DNA from: Halohasta litchfieldiae
GTDB taxonomy: Archaea > Halobacteriota > Halobacteria > Halobacteriales > Haloferacaceae
Assembly (NCBI RefSeq): GCF_002788215.1
Contig: NZ_CP024845.1
Span: 1 to 64,000 of the forward strand
Reading direction: 5' to 3'
DNA length: 64,000 nt
Shown: positions 57,517 through 64,000 of the stretch, one piece after another
Layout of the letters: every line of letters begins with the position of its first letter
Numbering within the stretch: the first letter of the stretch is position 1
The notes under the pieces: generated by a model
The model's input: the letters and a program-made list of their open reading frames with translations, nothing else
Told to the model about the DNA's origin: nothing
Databases searched by the model: none
Made by a program: the position numbers and the translations under genes

Positions 57517-58662
57517 CTATCGATTTTGTAGGAAGGTTTCGAGTCGGTTCATCGCCGTTTTGAGTTCTCGCATGCTCGTCGCATACGAGACACGAAGGTG
57601 GCCCTCGCCACCGTCGCCGAAGACGCTCCCGGGGACGACGGCCACACCCTCTTCTTTGAGGAGTTGCTCGGCGAAGGCCTCGTCGTCGCCGCCACACTTC
57701 GGGAAGGCGTAGAACGCCCCACGGGAGGTAAAGCAGTCGAGGCCCATCTCCTCGAACCGCGAGAGGACGAACCGTCGACGGCGGTTGTACTCGGTGGCCA
57801 TCTCGGTGACGGCGTCCTCACAGCTTCGCAATGCCTCAATGGCGGCGTACTGGGCGGTCGTCGGAGCCGACAGCATCGTATACTGGTGGACGCGGTTCAG
57901 CGACTCGATTGCGTCAGCTGGAGCCAGCATGTAGCCCAACCGCAGCCCCGTCATCGCGTAGGCTTTCGAGAAGCCGTTGATGACGACCGTTCGCTCCCGC
58001 ATGCCCGGCATCGACGCAATCGAAGTGTGGTCGCCGTCGTAGGTCAGCGCGGCATAGATCTCGTCGGCAATGACAGCGATGTCGTTGTCGACACAGAACT
58101 CTGCGACGGCCGCGATCTCCTCGTCGTCCATCACAGCTCCCGTCGGATTGTTGGGATAACAGAGGACGAGCAGATCGGCCTCATCCGCGCCGGCGGCCGC
58201 CAGCGCCTCCGGAGTCAGGGCGAAGTCGTCTGCTGCGTGTGTCGGCACACCGAGTGGCTCGCCGCCAGCGAACTGGATTCCCGGCCGGTAGGAGATGTAG
58301 TTCGGTTGGTGGATAGCGACCGTGTCGCCCGGCGAAATGAACGCTCGGAGCGCAAGGTCGACGGCCTCGCTTGCGCCGGTGGTGACGAGAACCTCCGTAT
58401 CGGGGTCGTAGTCGTGGTCCCAGCGACGGGAGTAGTCACTGATTAACCGCCGTAGGTCGGCCATACCACGGTTGGAGGTGTAGGAGGTCCGGCCCTCTTC
58501 GAGCGAGTGGATCGCCGCACTCCGGGCGGCCCACGGTGTCGAGAAATCCGGCTCACCGACACCGAGTGAAATCACGTCGTCGCGCTCCTCGGCCAGCTCG
58601 AAGAACTTGCGGATCCCGGACTCGGGCACGCTCGCGACACGGTCGTTGGGCTGGAGCGTCAT
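57517..58662 (-). CDS. Class I/II PLP-dependent aminotransferase
   Basis: 381 residues. Asp of YPNNPTGAVMDDEEI (near 185) region, Schiff-base Lys in VINGFSKAYAMTGLRLGY (near 230), and an N-terminal GVGEPDFSTP. Family I aspartate/aromatic-type; keto acid partner not determined. It overlaps the upstream Lrp-like gene by 4 bases, so the regulator and enzyme are co-expressed and the substrate is probably linked to the amino acid sensed by Lrp. Confidence 0.93.
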   Translation of the reverse strand: MTLQPNDRVASVPESGIRKFFELAEERDDVISLGVGEPDFSTPWAARSAAIHSLEEGRTSYTSNRGMADLRRLISDYSRRWDHDYDPDTEVLVTTGASEAVDLALRAFISPGDTVAIHQPNYISYRPGIQFAGGEPLGVPTHAADDFALTPEALAAAGADEADLLVLCYPNNPTGAVMDDEEIAAVAEFCVDNDIAVIADEIYAALTYDGDHTSIASMPGMRERTVVINGFSKAYAMTGLRLGYMLAPADAIESLNRVHQYTMLSAPTTAQYAAIEALRSCEDAVTEMATEYNRRRRFVLSRFEEMGLDCFTSRGAFYAFPKCGGDDEAFAEQLLKEEGVAVVPGSVFGDGGEGHLRVSYATSMRELKTAMNRLETFLQNR

Positions 58663-59147
58663 GGCGACACGGAGAGTCGGTCGTCACCGTCACGGTCGCC
58701 GAAGTCGATACCGGCCTCCTTGTAGGTCTCCATGATGAAGTGGGTCACCGTCTGGGTGATCTCCGGAATCGGCGCGATCTGGTTGGAGATGAACTTCGAG
58801 ACGTCCTGCATCGAATCACCCGTGACCTCAATGGCGAAATCGTAGTCGCCCGAGACCAGTCGGAGCGACTGGACTTCCGAGAAGCGCGCAATGCGGTCGG
58901 CGATCTCTTCGTACCCCGTTTCGCGGTCGAGTTCGACGTTGAGTTCCACGAACGCCGAGACGCGTTGCTCGTCGGTGTTGTCCCAGTCGATGACGGCCTG
59001 ATACCCCTTGACTGTCCCCTCGGCTTCGAGTTCGTCGAGCAACTCCTCGACGGTCTCGCTGTCCACCCCGAGCTGTCGGGCAATATCCTCGGTCGACTCC
59101 CGGGCATCGGTCGACAACACTGCGAGTAGTTCGCGTTTGGCGTCCAT
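58659..59147 (-). CDS. Lrp/AsnC-family transcriptional regulator
   Basis: 162 residues. N-terminal HTH (RESTEDIARQLGVDSETVEE then LLDELEAEGTVKGY) and a RAM ligand-binding domain (VSAFVELNVELDRETGYEEI, SLRLVSGDYDFAIEVTG). Typical haloarchaeal Lrp length. Four-base overlap with the downstream aminotransferase. Confidence 0.92.
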   Translation of the reverse strand: MDAKRELLAVLSTDARESTEDIARQLGVDSETVEELLDELEAEGTVKGYQAVIDWDNTDEQRVSAFVELNVELDRETGYEEIADRIARFSEVQSLRLVSGDYDFAIEVTGDSMQDVSKFISNQIAPIPEITQTVTHFIMETYKEAGIDFGDRDGDDRLSVSP

Positions 59148-59266
59148 ACCACTTCTGTCAGTTCCGACTCCATATGGTTTGCGACACTTTCGTGGGAGAC
59201 AACCTCACACAGGAGTGCTGTCGACTGGTGCAGAACCGATAACTTCACGCACCGCAGAGTGTGTGT

Positions 59267-59692
59267 ATGAGCTATCTCCCGTGGGCCCTCGGTGCGCTGG
59301 CTGCCTACACGTTAGTGCCGCTGTTGATGCGGGTGGCGACGACCGGTGCAGATGCCATCCCGAGCGACGTTGCGACGGTTATTTCGAACTCGGTTCTGGT
59401 CGTTGGCGCGCTGGCGGTGATTGTCGGGACCGATCAGCGTGTTACGCCGCATCTCAGCAGCTCGAAAATTCCGTACGCGCTCGCTGCGGGCATCTGTCTG
59501 GCGATTGGGATTTTGGCCTACTACCGGGCGCTTTCGCTCGGCCCAGTGAGCGTCGTGACGCCCGTCTTCGGCATGTTTCTCGTGACAAGTTCGATTTTCG
59601 GGATGGCGCTTCTCGACGAGCCAGTGACGGCACGGAAAATTGCCGGCATCGGCTTTGCGGTGTTTGCGGTGTATCTCGTCACCATCGAGTGA
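59267..59692 (+). CDS. EamA/DMT-type small membrane transporter
   Basis: 141 residues with four to five membrane helices; a single EamA-like half. Motifs: AYTLVPLLMRVATTGADAIP near residue 16 and YYRALSLGPVSVVTPVFGMF near 85. Such halves usually act as dimers to export metabolites. GTG 59261 lies just upstream; ATG 59267 gives the expected MSYLPWALGAL. Confidence 0.82.
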   Translation: MSYLPWALGALAAYTLVPLLMRVATTGADAIPSDVATVISNSVLVVGALAVIVGTDQRVTPHLSSSKIPYALAAGICLAIGILAYYRALSLGPVSVVTPVFGMFLVTSSIFGMALLDEPVTARKIAGIGFAVFAVYLVTIE

Positions 59693-59702
59693 CTGCGACT
59701 CG

Positions 59703-59759
59703 GTGTCGCGCGTTCGTCTCAGTGTCGTGCATTCGTCTCAGTGTCGTGTGTTCGTCTCA
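59703..59759. repeat. Three 19-bp near-perfect tandem repeats
   Basis: GTGTCGCGCGTTCGTCTCA (59703), GTGTCGTGCATTCGTCTCA (59722) and GTGTCGTGTGTTCGTCTCA (59741) in the gap between the EamA-like gene and the AEC gene. Non-coding. Confidence 0.92.
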
Positions 59760-59841
59760 ATCGACACTCTGTTGGGTGTGAGTGTCTCTCGTTGCAGCAT
59801 CCTATCGAGGGAATCAAACCGTCGACAACCCCAAATCCAGT

Positions 59842-60798
59842 ATGGTTGTTCTCCCCAGCCTCTCTGAACTCCTCGCGCTGCTCGCCAGTATGGACGTTCT
59901 CATTCGCCTCTGTGGACTCCTCGTGGTGCTTCTCGTTGGCACCGGGCTCCGACGCGGCGGGATCTTAAATGCGAGCCGGACCGAGCGGCTCAACGCGGCC
60001 ACCTACTACATCGCACTGCCGGCACTCGTCTTCACGGCGACCTACGATCAGGATATCGCCGCGATCATCACTCCAAGGCTCGTCGGTGGCGTGGTCGGCG
60101 TGCTTCTGGTGACGGCCGCGATTGCGTGGCTGCTCAACCGTCGACGGGACGTCCCGGCTCGACAGAGCGTGGCGATGATTCAGTCCTACCACTCCAATTT
60201 GGGGTATCTCGGCCTCCCACTCGTGGCCGCGACGTTCGACGCGGAGGTGACTGCTATCGCCAGTGTCGTCCTCGGGATCGGCTCACTGGTACAGGTGCCG
60301 ATCACCGTTCTCATCCTCGTGACGATCAACGGGGCCGACACCCGGCTGGTCGACCGGCTTGCTCAGTTGGCGACGAACCCGGTGTTGCTCGCGCTGCTGG
60401 CCGGAATCGCGGTCGGCTCACTGGGCCTCCCGGTAGCCCAGCCGGTGACGGTGGCTCTCGATGGGCTGGCAGCGCTGGCCCTGCCGCTGGCGTTGCTCTG
60501 TGTCGGTGCCACGCTGGATGTCGACGGCCCCTCGGTCGACCTCGGCGCGACCGGCTCGGTCGTCGGCCTGAAACTCGTCGTGATGCCGGCCCTCGCGTGG
60601 CTCGCGTTTTCCGCACTCGGTGTGGGGACATCGACGTTCACCGCGGCGGTCGTCATGCTCGGGACGCCGACGGCGGTCTCGACCTACGTGTTTGCGAACG
60701 AACTCGGCGGCGACAGCGAGTTCGCCTCGCTCAACGTCTTCGCGACGACGCTGGTCTCAGTCGGCTCGTTGTTCGTGCTGATTCGACTCGTTTCATAA
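59842..60798 (+). CDS. AEC (auxin efflux carrier) family transporter
   Basis: 318 residues with about ten membrane helices. Motifs of the AEC family: NAATYYIALPALVFTATYDQ near residue 58, YHSNLGYLGLPLVAATF near 115 and MLGTPTAVSTYVFANELGGD near 275. Exports or imports carboxylates or other small molecules; substrate unknown. ATG 59842 is chosen over ATG 59890. The last codons and stop lie in an 18-bp tandem duplication. Confidence 0.88.
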   Translation: MVVLPSLSELLALLASMDVLIRLCGLLVVLLVGTGLRRGGILNASRTERLNAATYYIALPALVFTATYDQDIAAIITPRLVGGVVGVLLVTAAIAWLLNRRRDVPARQSVAMIQSYHSNLGYLGLPLVAATFDAEVTAIASVVLGIGSLVQVPITVLILVTINGADTRLVDRLAQLATNPVLLALLAGIAVGSLGLPVAQPVTVALDGLAALALPLALLCVGATLDVDGPSVDLGATGSVVGLKLVVMPALAWLAFSALGVGTSTFTAAVVMLGTPTAVSTYVFANELGGDSEFASLNVFATTLVSVGSLFVLIRLVS

Positions 60799-60816
60799 AT
60801 TCGACTCGTTTCATAA
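60781..60816. repeat. 18-bp perfect tandem repeat spanning a stop codon
   Basis: ATTCGACTCGTTTCATAA at 60781-60798 and again at 60799-60816. The first copy ends with the TAA stop of the AEC gene; the second copy is downstream and non-coding. Confidence 0.95.
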
Positions 60817-60889
60817 GATAGAGAGCACGGCACGCGAACAGTCTCACCTGATGTCGACACTCACTGAGAGTCGACGACTAACTGAATCT

Positions 60890-61648
60890 TCACCGAGAGT
60901 CGACAGCCAACTGGATCTGTCGGGCAAGGTCGTCGAACTGAGTCGAATCATGGGTTTTCCGCACGTAGCCGGTGACGTTGTGTTCGACTGCCTCGCTGGC
61001 TACGTCTTCGCTCCCATGGCCCGTAAACAATAAAAACGGGATCTTCGAATCGGCCTTCCGAACGGTTTTAAGCAGATCCAGGCCGCTGGCGGCTGGCATC
61101 TGCAGATCGCTGACGATACAGTCGAAGCGCTGGTCGCTAAGGACACTGATCGCCTCATCGACACTCCCGGCAGTCATCACCGACAATCCGTCGTGTACTG
61201 ACTGCAGGTAGGTTTCGATGAGATCCGTAATATCCGGATCGTCGTCGACGATGAGAACCCGTCTCTCCGCGGCTTCCGAGGCATCCGTCGGTGGATCGAG
61301 TTGGACTCCGAGATCCGTTCCAACCGCGAGGTCGAGCCACTCGCCCAACACCGTGGGATCGGCAGTGAGTTCGACGGTCTCGTCGACCGGATTGAACGTC
61401 AGCAGGCCCAGACACTCCAACTTCGGGATGTCGAGATGATACAGTGTCGGGAACGTCAGGCTGTCGACCTCATCGGTCGACTCCACCTCGGTCCCGCGTT
61501 CGACGGCCTCGACCAGTTCGTCGACCGTCGCAGAGCCGTTCTGCCGCAGATGAAACAGCAGTCGTCGTCGGTTGGTAGTCATGATCGCTTCTATAAGCGT
61601 ATCCGTCTGGCTCGGCCCGCCTCGCTCCTGTGTGGATGTCTCGTTCAT
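60890..61648 (-). CDS. N-terminal winged-helix, C-terminal receiver protein
   Basis: 252 residues. Residues about 15-105 form a winged helix of the haloarchaeal DUF7344-like type (LIEAIMTTNRRRLLFHLRQN, TLYHLDIPKLECLGLLTFN). Residues about 128-250 form a receiver domain with DDDPDITDLIETYL, phospho-Asp in FDCIVSDLQMPAASGLDLL and Lys in GYVRKTHDS. The order (wHTH first, receiver last) is reversed from the usual response regulator. It is divergent from a histidine kinase gene, its likely partner, which is split by an insertion sequence. Confidence 0.88.
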   Translation of the reverse strand: MNETSTQERGGPSQTDTLIEAIMTTNRRRLLFHLRQNGSATVDELVEAVERGTEVESTDEVDSLTFPTLYHLDIPKLECLGLLTFNPVDETVELTADPTVLGEWLDLAVGTDLGVQLDPPTDASEAAERRVLIVDDDPDITDLIETYLQSVHDGLSVMTAGSVDEAISVLSDQRFDCIVSDLQMPAASGLDLLKTVRKADSKIPFLLFTGHGSEDVASEAVEHNVTGYVRKTHDSTQFDDLARQIQLAVDSR

Positions 61649-61860
61649 ACACCAATCTGTACATCATAGAATACATACGTATTTAAACAAGTATGCGGTT
61701 TAATTGCTGTACGCCAGCAGTATCGTCGACTATACGATACGTGGGCTACTCGGAAACAGTCCCGACAGGCATCGGCTACCGAGTCGTAGTTACCAGTCGC
61801 CGATTTTTCACGACACGCCGCACCACGAGTCTTCTATACCATGACCTCGTCTCTCAAATC

Positions 61861-62632
61861 ATGTCCCGATTTCCGCGGCTCATCGTCGCGTTGGGCGGTC
61901 TGTTCGTCCTTTTTGCCGTGGCTCGGGTTTACGACACGGCCACGTCACTCACACTGGGTCCCGATGTGGTGTTCGATACCGTCTTGCTCGTTTTTACCGG
62001 GCTCGTGTTCCTTTACGTTGGACTCAAGCTGCCTGCATCCGATATCGAACCGCAACACTATCCGCATATTGTCGCCTGGTTTCTCGGCGGCATCGGTGTG
62101 ATGTTCGGCTTTCTCGTCCTCCGTGAGCTCCATCCGGCAGTCGACGCCGACTGGACGATTGGCACACAGGCAATCGCCTTTACGATCGGCTCAGTCGGTG
62201 GGCTGCTGATCGGCATCCAGCGAACGCGAGCGATCACCCGGACCCAACAGCTCCAAGAGCGCAACCGAGAACTCGATGCTCGCAACCGGGAACTGGATGA
62301 TCGCAAACGGGAACTCGACCACCAGAACCGTCGACTGGAGAACGTCATCGGCATTATCTCCCACGACCTTCGGAGTCCGCTGTCGGCGACAAGTGGCTGG
62401 ATTATGTTGGCCGAAACGGAACACAGTAGCCAGTACTTGCCGAAGGCAACCGGCGCGCTCGACCGGATGGGTGAGATCATCGAGAACACGCTGGCGCTGG
62501 CCCACCACGGGGAGGCGGTCGTCGAGACCGAACCGTTCTCGCTGGCAGATATCGCCACCGAGTGCTGGGCAATCGCCGGCTCGTCGACCGCCGAGCTGAC
62601 CGTTGTCGATGACGCCCTGTTGTGGGGAGATC
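61861..62632 (+). pseudogene. Histidine kinase, 5' part, split by an insertion sequence
   Basis: Residues 1-257. Four membrane helices (about 8-130), a coiled coil built from seven-residue repeats (RNRELDA, RNRELDD, RKRELDH; near 140-160), then HisKA with H box IGIISHDLRSPLSATSGW (near 170) and the start of the ATPase domain to DDALLWGD. The frame runs 11 bases into the element and stops at 62643. Joining at the target duplication to 63834 restores GDRDRVKHVFENIFRNSVEH, the intact N box. It is divergent from the wHTH-receiver gene, so the pair was probably one signalling system. Confidence 0.92.
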
Positions 62633-62718
62633 GGCTTTGTTGAAATCCTATTGAACTAACACTTTTAGCAGTGACACAGCTGCTACGTAGATGTGGGAAT
62701 TGGCTGTTTCTTGAGCGA

Positions 62719-62892
62719 TTACTCACTTACAACCCGTTTTTTATAGACTAGATATGCTAATGGAAGCATTAGAACATAGATGACGGTAGTCATGGCTAAA
62801 AATAGCTCACTAGAATCTACTGCTAAACTGTAGAATAGACCGAGTCCAACGAGACCATATGCTACAGCAAGTGTCCAAATTACTTTTGACAT
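62719..62892 (-). CDS. Small two-helix membrane protein carried inside the insertion sequence (copy 2)
   Basis: 57 residues, same as the 8448-8621 product in copy 1: MSKVIWTLAVAYGLVGLG, two membrane helices, basic tail. Its preservation in both copies favours a function over random open frame. Confidence 0.6.
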   Translation of the reverse strand: MSKVIWTLAVAYGLVGLGLFYSLAVDSSELFLAMTTVIYVLMLPLAYLVYKKRVVSE

Positions 62893-62951
62893 ACATAATG
62901 GGTTAATGCCTGATGAGATAACGATTGTGGGACCTTTGCTCTGTACTGATC

Positions 62952-63773
62952 TTAGAGGGCTCGGTCGATATTGTGGACAAGACATCTAAGAACGAGTTCA
63001 CGGAACTGTTTCCACCATTGTCGGGAGCGAACGAAGGCACCGTACTTTCGTTTGAGCGTTGAGTTGACCGTCTCTGATTGACTTCTCTGTCCGTAGAGAT
63101 CAGCGTCTAAGCGTGCGTTCCATGCCTTGTGGAGAGATGTGAACTCACGATGCTTAATCAGTGGCCGAACCTCGTGGTGACGGGCAAGTCGTCTGATCTT
63201 CTGGTCGTCGTAGCCTTTGTCACCGAGCAGAATGTCGATGGTCTCGGGGTTGCGTTTGATCAACGATGGAGCGATCTGACTATCGTGTTTTCGTGTCGTC
63301 GTCACGTGCAGATCGAGAATTGCGTTCACTTTCGTATCTACCAACAGCGTCACTTTGAGCTGCTGAATCGTGAGTTCAGCCCGTTTCGTGTAATGTTTTG
63401 AGGCGTGACTGCGGTCGAACCCTGACGCATCAACTCCAACGATTCCACTCGTCGGAAGTAGCGTCGCTGAGAGAGTCAATACAACACGCCATACAGCCAT
63501 ATCAAGCCGATTGAACGCCTTACAGAGCGTTGATGGCGTAGGTAGTTCAGTTAATCCAAGAGCTTGACGAATGCGTGGCATCTCGATCAGTTCGTCAAGC
63601 AGACCACGATAGGTCGTGTTCTTCCGAACTTTGAGACACAGTAGAACAACGTGCTGCGGGAGTGTATAGCGGTGTTTAGAAAACTTCGAGGAGTATCGAG
63701 AGACTGCTCGGCGTGCTAGGTGGATCGCCTTCTCAGTAAAACGGAGAATCTGCGACTTCGGGAGGGTCTTCAT
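62952..63773 (-). CDS. IS5-family DDE transposase (copy 2)
   Basis: 273 residues, open throughout. As copy 1 but with Asp120 (VDASGFDRSHASKHY) and His in VHNIDRAL near the C-terminus. DDE residues are intact, and the clean 8-bp target duplication around this element shows that the element was mobile recently. Confidence 0.94.
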   Translation of the reverse strand: MKTLPKSQILRFTEKAIHLARRAVSRYSSKFSKHRYTLPQHVVLLCLKVRKNTTYRGLLDELIEMPRIRQALGLTELPTPSTLCKAFNRLDMAVWRVVLTLSATLLPTSGIVGVDASGFDRSHASKHYTKRAELTIQQLKVTLLVDTKVNAILDLHVTTTRKHDSQIAPSLIKRNPETIDILLGDKGYDDQKIRRLARHHEVRPLIKHREFTSLHKAWNARLDADLYGQRSQSETVNSTLKRKYGAFVRSRQWWKQFRELVLRCLVHNIDRAL

Positions 63774-63825
63774 CTCATGGAATTACACGACAAACATGTA
63801 AATCTTCAAGGATTTCAACAGAGCC

Positions 63826-64000
63826 GGGAGATCGAGACCGAGTCAAACACGTCTTTGAGAACATCTTCCGCAATAGCGTTGAACATGGTGGACCCAGTGT
63901 TTCGGTTCGTACTGGACTCGTCGGGACGGAGGGGATCTATATCCAAGACGATGGCCCGGGCATCCCGGCAGCCATTCGACCCGATATCTTCACTTCCGGC
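63826..64000 (+). pseudogene. Histidine kinase, 3' part (ATPase domain, runs off the window)
   Basis: Continues the 61861 gene after the insertion sequence: N box VFENIFRNSVEHGG followed by a G1 box YIQDDGPGIP, both HATPase_c motifs. Reading frame is open to the end of the window. It has no start of its own, so without the insertion it was the C-terminal domain of the kinase. Confidence 0.9.

Larger units (their letters stand above)
62633..63825 (-). mobile_element. IS5-family insertion sequence, copy 2
   Basis: 1193 bp, inverted relative to copy 1. Ends GGCTTTGTTGAAATCC (62633) and the complement of GGCTCTGTTGAAATCC (63825). The 8-bp target duplication GGGAGATC flanks it exactly (62625-62632 and 63826-63833). 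It interrupts a histidine kinase gene. The perfect duplication and near identity to copy 1 show a recent insertion. Confidence 0.97.

Overview
The window is chromosomal DNA of a haloarchaeon (class Halobacteria). Evidence: acidic proteins, 16S-tRNA-Ala-23S-5S order, a tRNA-Trp gene with a long intron, TATA boxes 24-32 bases before start codons that lack Shine-Dalgarno sites, Tat lipoproteins with halophile lipoboxes, archaeal eIF1A, TBP and Orc1/Cdc6, the S-layer glycosylation enzymes AglF/AglM, and an abundance of the hexamer GTCGAC. Genus cannot be fixed from the sequence alone; Halorubraceae-like is a guess.

Layout. 0-7 kb: a TumE/TumA-type toxin-antitoxin pair, then housekeeping genes (YdjM-like membrane hydrolase, eIF1A, a 7TM-PAS histidine kinase, acyl-CoA dehydrogenase, a kinase-like protein, an AlkA-type glycosylase). 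7.0-8.7 kb: a regulator cut short by an IS5-family element. 8.8-18 kb: tRNA-Arg, DGGGP synthase (archaeal lipid), RecA-fold ATPase, SurE, thioredoxin reductase, a Trm9-like methyltransferase, a large secreted repeat protein, a bacterio-opsin-activator-type regulator and a second TrxR-like flavoprotein. 18-21.2 kb: an accessory patch with an AT-rich coiled-coil membrane gene, an intact ISH3-family element, a wHTH fragment, tRNA-Gly and a tRNA-like remnant. 21.4-24.6 kb: a tightly overlapped polar amino acid ABC transporter operon. 26.7-29.4 kb: RdfA (rod-determining factor) with an SMC/Rad50-like partner. 30-37 kb: TspO, AglF/AglM, halocyanin, ArsR regulator, carotenoid oxygenase, CinA, YchF.

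37.1-43.4 kb: one rRNA operon on the minus strand with tandem promoters, processing stems and a terminator, then tbp. 44-48 kb: orc1/cdc6 beside an intact-looking replication origin (at least seven ORB-like sites in opposed orientation around an AT-rich element), and on the other side a gene for a membrane-anchored protein with seven helix-turn-helix repeats. The rRNA operon is read away from the origin.

48-52.3 kb holds the most interesting locus: a leftward operon of E1-like scaffold protein, YcaO cyclodehydratase ending in PxPxP, and SagB-type FMN dehydrogenase, followed by a 66-residue acidic peptide gene whose C-terminus has Cys-Cys-Ser and further Ser/Thr. This is a compact azol(in)e (TOMM) peptide cluster with a candidate precursor. 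A secreted nuclease-like lipoprotein lies just beyond.

52.5-62 kb: intron-containing tRNA-Trp, DUF5795 and DUF5794 proteins, IMP dehydrogenase, HalX response regulator, Lrp-aminotransferase operon, EamA and AEC transporters, and a wHTH-receiver protein. The right edge carries a histidine kinase gene split by a second, inverted copy of the same IS5-family element, with an 8-bp target duplication; excising it on paper restores the reading frame exactly. Several unrelated places carry perfect or near-perfect 18-20 bp tandem duplications.
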